Source of the DNA: Symbiodinium natans | Taxonomy: Eukaryota > Sar > Dinophyceae > Suessiales > Symbiodiniaceae | NCBI GenBank assembly: GCA_905221605.1 | Contig: CAJNDS010001657.1 | Location: 1-64,000, forward strand | DNA length: 64,000 bases | Direction: 5' to 3' | Shown here: in pieces, positions 32,719 through 41,529 of the stretch | Layout: each line of letters opens with the position of its first letter | Position numbering within the stretch: position 1 is the stretch's first letter | Made by a program: the position numbers and the translations under genes | The notes under the pieces: generated by a model | What the model was told of the DNA's origin: nothing | Database searches by the model: none | Seen by the model: the letters and a program-made list of their open reading frames with translations, nothing else

Positions 32719-32936
32719 TACGGGGGGCAACCGAAGGAGGACAGGGAACAAAACAGTCAACCCCAACAGAAGCCCTTGATCCCCTGGACCAACCAACAAC
32801 AAACCAACCCAAAACACCAAGCACCCTTTCTTCTCTAGGCGCATGGCCCGATCTTGAGCCAAAATGGTAGCGGGTACATTGACCCCTTTATCCTTCTACA
32901 CCAACTTTTTCCTTCAATACAAATTGCAGCTCCGCA
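32719..32936 (-). repeat. 3' LTR of the copia element
   Basis: Same 218 bases as the 5' LTR. Absence of visible differences points to a recent insertion, since the two LTRs are copied from one template and diverge afterwards. Confidence 0.92.
32853..32873 (-). promoter_or_regulatory. Dinoflagellate spliced-leader-like sequence in 3' LTR
   Basis: Same motif, at the same offset, in the second LTR. Confidence 0.75.
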
Positions 32937-32946
32937 CTCCCCCTGT
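32937..32946 (-). other. Polypurine tract
   Basis: Sense strand ACAGGGGGAG abuts the 3' LTR, the expected position for plus-strand priming. Confidence 0.75.
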
Positions 32947-33127
32947 CCTAGGATTTCCTAGGACACAAACTGGAGGTGCAGACTTTTGGGCCAAAAGCTG
33001 TCATTAAGGCAGCAGCCAGCTGCTTGGAATGCATGTTATGGTTTAACGTCTTTCCAGGACGAACCTTCAGCTCATTGGCCGAATCCCTTACCATTGAGGA
33101 TTTTTTCACCTCACATTTGAAAAAAGT

Positions 33128-33769
33128 CTACGTTCCAGCGACCCGTTCCTCACCAAGGAACTCAGCATTCACCACCCAGCCATCCTTGAGGCAATGCTTA
33201 CAAAGCGTCTTAGCCCTGGGCTGTGAATGTGGAAAAACATCACAGTCACTGCTTGCGTGCATACAGTTTCCACCCACCGTTGTATACAAAGTGGCACTCG
33301 CGGGAATAACCACCACTTTCTTGACCCACAGCCATCTATACAGCCGCCGAAAGAGGCACCAGGCCAATTCCCAGAGTATAATCGCTGCCACCAAATATGC
33401 AACAAGGTCTGCATTGCTGGTAACCATTTCAATACCTTGAGCCAGAACCATCACCGCAGATGTGTTGGCGACCCTGCACACCCCTTCTTCGGAGCAAAAG
33501 AATCCAGCAATCGACGCTTCTTCCCCACCAGTTGCCATCCCTTGCAGAGATGCAGCCACCATCATGACCGCCATTGCAAGAGAGGCCCTTTTCAAGTCAG
33601 TTCCTTGCACCAACATTTGGAGACCCCAAAGCGCCTTTTGCTTTGCATAAACCTGTCCACTCATCAATTTTGTCAACAGGTCCGCAATCATATACTCACC
33701 ACGAAGGTGCGCTATCACCATGTAACCACTCATCAGCAGTTCCACACCTTGAATGCACCGCCACGTCAT
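33128..33769 (-). CDS. RNase H remnant fused to C-terminal membrane/Cys region
   Basis: The start holds the end of copia RNase H (GEYMIADLLTKLMSGQVY, KALWGL). Then come a hydrophobic stretch (LVAYLVAAIILWELAWCLF) that could span a membrane, a basic RRLYRWLWVKK, and CMHASSDCD with a later CKHC that may bind zinc. Similar tails occur after RNase H in other dinoflagellate copia polyproteins as I recall them. The fragment overlaps the end of the protease/methyltransferase frame by about 70 bases and is +1 to it, the scar of the internal deletion. Confidence 0.65.
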   Translation of the reverse strand: MTWRCIQGVELLMSGYMVIAHLRGEYMIADLLTKLMSGQVYAKQKALWGLQMLVQGTDLKRASLAMAVMMVAASLQGMATGGEEASIAGFFCSEEGVCRVANTSAVMVLAQGIEMVTSNADLVAYLVAAIILWELAWCLFRRLYRWLWVKKVVVIPASATLYTTVGGNCMHASSDCDVFPHSQPRAKTLCKHCLKDGWVVNAEFLGEERVAGT

Positions 33770-36158
33770 ATAGGAAAAGCATCTTCAGAAGTAAAACACC
33801 ATCCTTTTGAGCTAATTCTTGATGTGGCCAAGGAAGACTTTTTAATCCCAACCGTTCAGGTCCACAGCGCCGGCGTAGTACAGGTGGACCACCGTCTTCA
33901 CCTCTCAACCTTGACACTGTCCTGCATGGAGGTCCTCCAACCACAGCAACCACCTTTCCTTCAGCCGCCAGATGCAGAAGATACTTCCAGACGCTCGAAT
34001 TATGTAGGTCTCCGCCTTTCTTCAAATCCAGCTCCAGTACCTCCACATCCCGACTGGGAAAATGCCATTTTTGTTTTCCTGAAAATAGGTGTACCACCAC
34101 CCTTTTTGCTCGTGCCAGCCGTCTCCGTTTATGACGGTTGAAAGGCAACGCCGCAATATCTCCACGTGGCAACAGCTCCATCAGCATATTTTCTGGTATA
34201 TCCCCATAATACCACCGAAGAAATCGCCAACATGCCTGGACGAACTCCTCCTCATTCGCTGACGCTGTCCGCGCTGCGCTTTGCAACGACGCTTTTACGG
34301 CCACCTCATTGTCCGTATTCGGACACCCTTGAACCATACGTGCCACCTTCAATGCTTGCTTTGGTGAACACCAATCCATTTCATCAATGATCTGAAGCGC
34401 CACCTCCTTTTCCAAACAAGGGCACCCATTCAGATCACGAACGCGAAGTTCCCCCAGAACAGGATGTGAGGCTGTGCACTTGCCACCACGCCACTGAACT
34501 CTGAGACCAACCAAAGCGCTCGCTTTGCCAATTGGCACTAGTGGATCTACCATTTCAGGAGTTACCAGGGTCCCACCTGGGGTAATACACATCTCCCGAG
34601 ACCCAACAGCTAAAGACACCAACACCTTTTGCTGCGGAAGCTGTTCACCAGGACGAAGTGATCTGAGAGGATGTGATGCTCCCGAGTCCAACATGCCCAT
34701 TCCCGAACACTCATTGGTGTCAGAAACCCTGGCCACATGTAGAACGCATACTCCTCGGCCTTCTCCCTGCTTCGGCAACAACGTGGCATCAGACGAACCG
34801 ACTCCACAGTCCGCCCTTCCATTCCTCCATTGAGAATGGGACCAAGATGCACACTGCCTTTCAGCATGCAAAACCATCTTTTCAGCTGTTTTGTAATCCA
34901 TAACCAAACAGCCATGTTCAAACCACAAGAGCTGGTCCAGCGAAGATTTTGCACTCACGTGACACATCCCATTGATCACGGTGAGGTTCGCCCCAAACTC
35001 AAAAATCAACCAGAGAGGGATAATCAGATTGTCTTGCCTGATCAATGTCCCTTTCTCTGTAATCCTCATTGTCACACCACCAAGTGCGCTTTGCACCATA
35101 ACAGTAGTGTCGGGTAAACATTCCCATGGAAAAAGCGTCCGCACAAGATGCGTAGCAGCTGTATCCACCAACGCCACTCTCCCTTCCTGCTGAAACAACC
35201 CAGAGCCACATAACATTCGAACACTGGGATCCCCGCTTGATGCTGACTGCGCTGATGACAGTTTCATAGATTTCAGCACCTCTAACGCTTCAGCAAGGAC
35301 CTGATTGGGTGTTGATGGTGATGAGGGACTTGCAGAACCTTTCTCCAATCCCGCATTAGCCGTCTCATCTCCCCCTTCAGCCACTTCTGCCTTTTTGGCA
35401 TTTCCCCATTTTGCACCTTTGCCGCCCTTTCCCCCTTTGGGAGAATTCCCTTTAGATCTATTCCTTTCGGGATTTGAGTCCACATTGGAACTTGCACCAT
35501 CTTTGTATGGACACTGCGGCTGTAGATGGCCAACGGCCCCACATTCAAAACATCTTCCACGCTCCAGGGAGTCCTTGTCATGGCGAAATTTGCAGCGTGA
35601 TCCGAACTTGCAGCCTGCATCTGTCTTCCCAAATATCCAACAGAATGGACGTTCACCATCACCGCTGTACCTTTTTCCTTTCCCTTTGCCTTTGTCACCC
35701 TCCTCTGTCTCGTCACCAGTTCCCTTTTGGGCCTTGTTTAACCTTGCCCTTTTCTTGGCGTCCGAGTCCTGCTTCACCTCTGGGTCACCAGCGCTATGCA
35801 ATAGCAGTTCAAACTCTGCTTGTAACATTTCAGCTAGTTGTGTCGCAGTTTCAGAGGTCGGCGAGTAGTCCACCCCCAATTTCTCCCGAAAGGATGCCAC
35901 TCTGAAATGCACCGTAGGGTGTTTTGCCAGCGACGCGGATGATAAAGCATCCAATCCCCTGATAAGCAAGGTAGCGTCCGGCTCGGATGCTCGCAGCTCG
36001 CTTAATCGGGAACGCCATTGCGCCCATTGACGCACTCCCTTAATAGCCTCTGAGATCGAGGTTGCTGAAGATGGTTGCACCAAGAAGTTTAACATTGTGC
36101 TGCGCTCGTTTGCTCCACCTGGTTGGTAGACTGTCAGCAACTTGTAACATATCATCAC
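33696..36158 (-). CDS. pol: Gag end, zinc knuckles, tandem retropepsins, C5-methyltransferase-like domain
   Basis: 820 codons in the frame -1 to gag. Order: rest of gag (YKLLTVYQPGG); a CCCH finger (C-x9-C-x5-C-x3-H, about residues 173-194); a CCHC knuckle (CFECGAVGHLQPQC); Ser/Gly/Lys-rich linker; a first protease-like segment (ALVDTAATHLVR); a second with the standard active site (GMLDSGASHPLRSL); then a helical spacer and a segment with VVHLFSG and VVGGPPCRTVSRLRG. The last pair resemble motif I and the catalytic Pro-Cys motif IV of cytosine-5 methyltransferases, which have been reported in retrotransposons of dinoflagellates. Integrase and reverse transcriptase should follow, but the frame enters RNase H sequence out of phase near 33770 and stops. 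The protease would cut the polyprotein; methyltransferase activity is inferred only from motifs. Confidence 0.8.
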   Translation of the reverse strand: MMICYKLLTVYQPGGANERSTMLNFLVQPSSATSISEAIKGVRQWAQWRSRLSELRASEPDATLLIRGLDALSSASLAKHPTVHFRVASFREKLGVDYSPTSETATQLAEMLQAEFELLLHSAGDPEVKQDSDAKKRARLNKAQKGTGDETEEGDKGKGKGKRYSGDGERPFCWIFGKTDAGCKFGSRCKFRHDKDSLERGRCFECGAVGHLQPQCPYKDGASSNVDSNPERNRSKGNSPKGGKGGKGAKWGNAKKAEVAEGGDETANAGLEKGSASPSSPSTPNQVLAEALEVLKSMKLSSAQSASSGDPSVRMLCGSGLFQQEGRVALVDTAATHLVRTLFPWECLPDTTVMVQSALGGVTMRITEKGTLIRQDNLIIPLWLIFEFGANLTVINGMCHVSAKSSLDQLLWFEHGCLVMDYKTAEKMVLHAERQCASWSHSQWRNGRADCGVGSSDATLLPKQGEGRGVCVLHVARVSDTNECSGMGMLDSGASHPLRSLRPGEQLPQQKVLVSLAVGSREMCITPGGTLVTPEMVDPLVPIGKASALVGLRVQWRGGKCTASHPVLGELRVRDLNGCPCLEKEVALQIIDEMDWCSPKQALKVARMVQGCPNTDNEVAVKASLQSAARTASANEEEFVQACWRFLRWYYGDIPENMLMELLPRGDIAALPFNRHKRRRLARAKRVVVHLFSGKQKWHFPSRDVEVLELDLKKGGDLHNSSVWKYLLHLAAEGKVVAVVGGPPCRTVSRLRGEDGGPPVLRRRCGPERLGLKSLPWPHQELAQKDGVLLLKMLFLYDVAVHSRCGTADEWLHGDSAPSW

Positions 36159-37651
36159 CGACCCAACATTCGAGTGGAAACGATCTCGGTCTTCAATCTC
36201 TCCGGAATCGCCTGTAGCAGCAAAGACACCGCTCTCTGCTCCAACAAAACATGCACAGTTCGAACCACCTTGAGCCCTTCCAGCTCAGCCTTGATGCCCA
36301 ACCTTTCCAGCGGAGAGACACTCAACCATTTGGCGTACGCCTGATACGCCTTTGTATAGACGGATTGCCACCACACTCTTCCTGTATCTGTCAGCGAAGA
36401 CAACATTGGCTCGATCATTGCGATCCAATCACCTAGTGCCGTCGGATTGCTTGGTGTGTAGTCTGCCAAAGTAGGAAGGCTCATCACATGCTTCCCAAGA
36501 GCCTCCGGACGTTCAGTTCCAGAACTATCACCAATGTTTGGCATACCACGTGGCACTACTGCTCCAGGAGGTAAGCTGACCCTTCCACCAGGCCCTTGAG
36601 GCAGTCCATGTCCCATTCCAGGCGTAAAAGCTGTGAGCGGAACCTTTTCTAATTCCAACTTCCCAGCGATCATTTTCCACCGATATGGAACATCATCCAC
36701 CATTGTATATCCACCCGATCCTGCTGGGTTCTCTTGCGTCGAAGTTTCCCGAGCTGAAACAAAACCGGGCTGATTTCCCATCGGTGCGGCAGAACCATCA
36801 ACACCTGACGGCAAGGAAGGAATCGGAACATGTGTTAAACCAGGTGGTCCACTTGCATATCCACCACTTGCAGAACCTCCCATGGGGTAATTCAATGGAG
36901 GCAATCTGGAGGGTTTCTTCCCTTCAGCTACGTGCATCATTGGCACTTCTTTTTCATCCTCCACATGAGCATCCCCTTTCCTGGGCTCAGGCAAGGGTTG
37001 AAGGTCACAACCCTTGGGCAGGTCGTAGCCCTCAATCGGCAGCCATGTCCCATCAGGCAACACAGTCCAAAAACCACCCATACCATCAGTGTAGAAAACT
37101 TGTCCTGGCGGGTACTGTTTCTCTGGAGTCATTCCCAAAGGATATGCAGCATTTGCGTCCACCACTCCAGTGCTCCGTGCTCTTGAAGCTGACCCAGATG
37201 CAGCAGAGGTATAGCTTTTCTCCTCCACCCGATGCAACCTGTTTCCCAGCTCCTTTGTTTGCACAAGCAACTCTTTAAGTGCACGCTTAACCACTGCCAT
37301 ATCTTCACCTTGTTCTTCACCACTCAGATCAGGAATAAGCTCTTCCTCGCCTTGTGTCTCACCAATATTACCTCTTTCCATCTGGCCCATTAAACCTGAC
37401 GATGGCCTCTCAGCTGGTGCAGGTTCCCGATCCCGAAGTTCTGGCAACGACGGTGGCCTTCTTGTTTCTTCACCACTTCTATCCCCTCCGCTCGCAGGAA
37501 GACTTGCTGGCCTTGATTGCCTCAGTCTCATTTCTTCATGAGCCCGCTCGCTCCAGAAAGGATTCGCTGCTGGAAACGGAACGGCTTCATTTTCCACCTG
37601 AGACGTTTGTTGTATCATTGCAACTTCCCTACCATCTGTCAGTGCTTGCAC
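36155..37651 (-). CDS. gag: Gag, N-terminal part
   Basis: This 498-codon frame codes a capsid-type protein. A low-complexity, Pro/Gly/Glu-rich N-terminal half with a short coiled coil (VKRALKELLVQTKELGNRL) is followed by a helical region, IAMIEPMLSSLTDTGRVWW and ERLKTEIVSTRML, typical of copia gag in dinoflagellates. The first codon shown is GTG; the first in-frame ATG is a few residues later, and the frame is open upstream to a stop near 37795, so the start is not fixed. It ends in TGA while the next frame continues the same domain at -1. The join therefore is either a programmed frameshift or a single-base loss in the TTGGGTCGG stretch. Confidence 0.8.
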   Translation of the reverse strand: MQALTDGREVAMIQQTSQVENEAVPFPAANPFWSERAHEEMRLRQSRPASLPASGGDRSGEETRRPPSLPELRDREPAPAERPSSGLMGQMERGNIGETQGEEELIPDLSGEEQGEDMAVVKRALKELLVQTKELGNRLHRVEEKSYTSAASGSASRARSTGVVDANAAYPLGMTPEKQYPPGQVFYTDGMGGFWTVLPDGTWLPIEGYDLPKGCDLQPLPEPRKGDAHVEDEKEVPMMHVAEGKKPSRLPPLNYPMGGSASGGYASGPPGLTHVPIPSLPSGVDGSAAPMGNQPGFVSARETSTQENPAGSGGYTMVDDVPYRWKMIAGKLELEKVPLTAFTPGMGHGLPQGPGGRVSLPPGAVVPRGMPNIGDSSGTERPEALGKHVMSLPTLADYTPSNPTALGDWIAMIEPMLSSLTDTGRVWWQSVYTKAYQAYAKWLSVSPLERLGIKAELEGLKVVRTVHVLLEQRAVSLLLQAIPERLKTEIVSTRMLGR

Positions 37652-37797
37652 CCCTTGCTGTCGTTCTTCACCCCCATCACCACGATTTTCTTCGGCTTCA
37701 TTGGCCGCGGATGAAGTCCAGGTTCTGAGCGACGCCGCAACATGTCCATGGCGCGGAACAAACCAAAAATCCTTACCTATTCCGCAGGAAGCCTAAT

Positions 37798-37811
37798 TTG
37801 GGCTCATAACC
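37798..37811 (-). other. Primer-binding site, half-tRNA(Met) type
   Basis: Directly after the 5' LTR the sense strand reads GGTTATGAGCCCAA, complementary to the anticodon arm of tRNA-Met (GGGCTCATAACC). Priming by a cleaved tRNA-Met half is known for the copia element of Drosophila; the match here is not to a tRNA 3' end. Confidence 0.7.
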
Positions 37812-38029
37812 TACGGGGGGCAACCGAAGGAGGACAGGGAACAAAACAGTCAACCCCAACAGAAGCCCTTGATCCCCTGGACCAACCAACAACAAACCAA
37901 CCCAAAACACCAAGCACCCTTTCTTCTCTAGGCGCATGGCCCGATCTTGAGCCAAAATGGTAGCGGGTACATTGACCCCTTTATCCTTCTACACCAACTT
38001 TTTCCTTCAATACAAATTGCAGCTCCGCA
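37812..38029 (-). repeat. 5' LTR of the copia element
   Basis: Reads TGCGGAGC...CCCCCCGTA on the minus strand. It appears identical to 32719-32936. The 3' end is TA instead of the usual CA. Contains a spliced-leader-like motif at 37946-37966. Confidence 0.92.
37946..37966 (-). promoter_or_regulatory. Dinoflagellate spliced-leader-like sequence in 5' LTR
   Basis: On the element's sense strand this reads CCGCTACCATTTTGGCTCAAG (plus-strand start 37946). It differs from the published leader CCGTAGCCATTTTGGCTCAAG only at positions 4-6; the final 15 bases are identical. It sits about 64 bases inside the LTR start, a plausible place for the RNA 5' end (start of R). Confidence 0.75.
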
Positions 38030-38185
38030 CCCTAAACCCGAAACCCTAAACCTTAAGTCTTAAACCTCAAACCCTAAGGGGGGGGGGGGGGTATGATCTT
38101 AGTACCCATTGGGGGGGGGGGGTAGGGGGGGGGGGCCCGCCGGGGCTGAACCATATATGCTCACCCCCCCCCCCCCCCCATGATC
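38030..38185. repeat. Telomere-like tract, then poly-G/poly-C runs
   Basis: 38030-38077 continues the CCCTAAA array interrupted by the LTR element (CCCTAAACCCGAAACCC). Then G runs of 13, 14 and 11 bases and a C run of 18 at 38164-38180. Confidence 0.85.
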
Positions 38186-39609
38186 TAGGTCGGAAGGCCT
38201 TCCGGGCACATCAAAGCGAGATTTAAACCTAACTCGGAATTTAAATTAAAAGGCCACACCCTCTGAGAAAGCCTCTGGCCTCATTCGTTTTCAAAAGCTA
38301 AATTTGCTTCTTAAAAGCCGCGCCCTATGAAAGCCTCTTCTGGTGCCTGCAAGTCCGTAGCAAAATCTCACAAGAACTTTATATGCGAAATCCTCATCTG
38401 GGCTTCCTTTCTAGGTTATTGAAAAACTGCTTCTACATAAGAAGCCCACACCCTAGGAAAAGAATTCTATACTTAAAGGCCACACCCTATGAAATCCTCT
38501 TCTGGGCCCTCTTGATGAAATTTCAGTAGTTAACCCAAGTAAAAAAACATATTAAGAGGCCCCGCCCAAGACATCCTCTTCTCAGCCTCATTGGTTAATA
38601 CCTACTTAGAATTTTTGTTTTTCCCACACCCTGTGAAATCCTCCTCTGGCCCCATTCGTACTGAAACGTAATTTGATTTCGTATGATAAACCCACACCCT
38701 GAGAAATCCTCTTCTGGGCTTCGTTCGTAATTAAAACCAAGTAAAGCAAGTGTATATTAAGAGGCCAACCCCAGGACACGCAACGAAACTGTTAGAATTT
38801 AATACTGCAGACCATACCCTATGAAATCCCTTTCTGGCCCCTATTTGTACTGAAGATTAATTAGAAGTCTGTAGAAGAAAGCCGCACCCCGAAAAATCCT
38901 CAGTAGACCTTCGTTTGTAATCAGACTTATTTTCGATTTGCCTAGATGCTTACCATTCTGGGGTCTGGTCGTAACAGAATCTCATAAGAAGTTTATAATT
39001 AGGTAAGAAGCCCACATGTTAAGAAGTTCTGATCTAAGCTAGGTTCGTATGTAACTTTTGGACAGAACTTTATATCATCTTCTGAGCCCCCATTCGTATT
39101 TAAATGTACTTACACTTCCATATTTAACAGCCACACCCTATGACATCCTCTTCTGGGGCCTCTTAATGAAATATCAGTAGACTTGTGTATGATAAAATCA
39201 AACCCAATTAAAACAAACAAATTAAGAGGCCCCGCCCCAAAACATCCTCTTCTAAGCCTCATTGTTTCATACTTCTTGGAGGTTTGCTTTGCAGACCACA
39301 CCCTATGAAATGTAATTTGAGGTTTGTATTAGAACACCACACCCTAAGAAATCCTCATCTGGACTCGTTTGTAATTCCACTCAAATTGAATTTTAAGTTA
39401 AGAGGCCACACCCTAAGATGGCATCTTGTAAGCCGTGTTTACATGTGCCTAGAATTATATTTAACGGCCACCCCCTTCTGGGGCCTCTTAATGAATGTCA
39501 ATAGACTTGTGTATGATAAAGCCACAGCTTCGTTCGTAAAAACAAACCTGTTAGGATCCACGCAGAAAGCAGTCACCTATAACGTAAATATAACGCAATA
39601 TAAACGAAA

Positions 39610-40135
39610 CGTCGGTGGCGGGCGGACGGACCACCGTCACGGCCCCACGGACCACCACCACGGACCACCACCACGCACCACCGCCACGGGACCACCACCA
39701 CGGACGTCCACCACGGACCACCACTACGGGACCACCGCCACGGAGCACCACCACGGGACCACCACCACGGGACCACCACCGCGGGACCACACCATGGGAT
39801 CACCACTACGGGACCGCCACCACGGGACCACCACCACGGACCCCACTTAGAACCACCACCACGGCCCACCACACGGACCACCACCACCACGGGACCACCG
39901 GACTACCACTACGGGCCATGGACCACCACTACGGGACCACCACCACAGGACCGCCAGGACCACCGCCACCACCACCACGGGCACGGGACCACCACCGCGG
40001 ACAACCACCTGCAACCACCACCACGGACCACCACCACGGGACCATTTATGGGACCACCACCACGGCCGACCACCACGGACCACCACTACGGGACCACCAC
40101 CACGGACCCCAACGGACCACCACCACGGGGCACCA
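39610..40135. repeat. GGACCACCACCAC minisatellite
   Basis: About forty irregular units of GGACCACCACCACGG and variants. All frames on both strands stay open over long distances because the unit lacks stop codons; the predicted His/Thr-rich or Trp/Gly-rich ORFs are not credible genes. Confidence 0.92.
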
Positions 40136-41090
40136 CCTGTGGAGTTCCCCCTTAGCTTGACGGATTCGGAACGCCGCGGAATGCCACGTAGAACGCCACG
40201 GCGGCGTGTGTCCTGTGGAGTTTCCCCTTAGCTTGACAGATGCGGAACGCCAAGTGGAACGCCACGTGGAACGCCACGGCGGCGCGCGTCCTGTGGAGTT
40301 CCCCCTTAGCTTGACGGATTCGGAACACCGCGGAACGCCACGTCGAACGCCACGGCGGCACGCGTCCCGTGCAGTTCCCCCTTAGCTTGACGGATTCGGA
40401 ACGCCGCGGAACGCCGCGTGGAACGCCACGGAGGCGCGCGTCCTGTGGAGTTCCCCCTTAGCTTGACGGATTCGGAACGCTACAGAACGCCACGTCGGCG
40501 CGCGTCCTGTGGAGTTTCCCCCTTAGCTTGACGGATTCGGAACGCTACGGAACGCCGCGCCCTGTGGAATTCCGGAACACTACGGAACGCCGCGTCGGCG
40601 CGCGTCCTGTGGAATTCCCCCTTAGCTTCACGGATTCGGAACGCGACGGAGCGCCGCGTCGGCCGCGCGTCCTGTGGAGTTCCCCCTTAGCTTGACGGAC
40701 TCGGAACGCTACGGAACGCCGCGTCGGCGCGCCTCCCGTGGATTTCCCCCTTAGCTTGACGGATTCGGAACGCTACGGAACGCCGCGTCGGCGCGCGCCC
40801 TGTGGAATTCCCCCTTAGCTTGACGGATTCGGAACGCGACGGAGCGCCGCGTCGGCGCGCGTCCTGTGGAGTTCCCCCTTAGCTTGACGGATTTGGAACG
40901 CTGCGGAACGCCGCGTCGGCGCGCGTCCTGTGGAATTCCCCCTTAGCTTCACGGATTCGGAACGCCACGCAACGCCGCGTCGGCGCGCGTCCTGTGGAAT
41001 TCCCCCTTAGCTTGACGGATTCGGAACACCACGGAACGCTGCGTCGGCGCGCGTCCTGTGGACTTCCCCCTTAACAGCACGCGTTACGCC
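40136..41090. repeat. Tandem satellite, 60-80-bp units
   Basis: About fourteen copies of a unit containing TTCCCCCTTAGCTTGACGG, ATTCGGAACGC and GCGTCCTGTGGA. Early units (40136-40440) are about 75-85 bases, later ones 63-65, owing to an extra AACGCCACG segment in the early ones. Confidence 0.92.
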
Positions 41091-41529
41091 ACTCGCGAAC
41101 GCTTGCGAACGCTTTGCGGACGCTTGCGAAAGCTTTGCGAAAGCTTGCGGACACTTTGCGGACACAACGCAACGACGTTTGGTAACCTCCCAACCCAACT
41201 TTAAAACGGGAACCCTTCTGCGGAGCATTCGGGAATCAAGTAATCCAAAAACATATTAAGAGGCCACGCCCTTCTAAGCCTCATTCGTTATATTACCTCT
41301 TTGGAACCCTCTCTTAAACTTCATTTCTTTGAAAATTACTTTCTACATTAAGATGCCAGATCCCAAGACATCCTCTTCTAAGCCTCATTCGAAATTAAAT
41401 CTAATGGAACTGTACATGTTAACGCCACGCCCTACATACCGAATAGGCTGAATTTAAATTAAAACGATTTGGTGGGTGTGTCTGTGTGTGTTTTCTCTCT
41501 GTGTGTGTGCAAAGCAGTCACATTAGAAG

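Larger units (their letters stand above)
32719..38029 (-). mobile_element. Young Ty1/copia-type LTR retrotransposon, internally deleted
   Basis: Two 218-bp LTRs with no difference seen bound 4.9 kb of internal sequence read on the minus strand. The order is 5' LTR (37812-38029), primer-binding site, gag, protease, methyltransferase-like domain, RNase H tail, membrane-segment ORF, polypurine tract, 3' LTR (32719-32936). A 5-bp target duplication CCCTA flanks it (32714-32718 and 38030-38034). The integrase, reverse transcriptase and most of RNase H are absent; the methyltransferase-like region runs straight into the RNase H end near 33770. It is a recent insertion of a non-autonomous deletion derivative, presumably moved by proteins from full-length relatives. 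Confidence 0.9.
38190..41450. repeat. Degenerate AT-rich repeat family interrupted by two other arrays
   Basis: Units of about 80-130 bases with the core GGCCACACCCTATGAAATCC, then CTCTTCTGGG(C) and an AT-rich part ending ATTCGTA. At least fifteen diverged cores occur from 38260 to 39500 and again at 41250-41440. Both insert arrays (39610-40135 and 40136-41090) lie inside it. No gene seen. Confidence 0.7.

Noticed and set aside
33227-34141. 304-codon plus-strand ORF
   Set aside because: It lies opposite the copia polyprotein, whose minus-strand frame has clear motifs; this is a shadow.
39551-40160. Long ORFs on both strands over the GGACCACC array
   Set aside because: A unit without stop codons keeps frames open by itself; composition is pure repeat.
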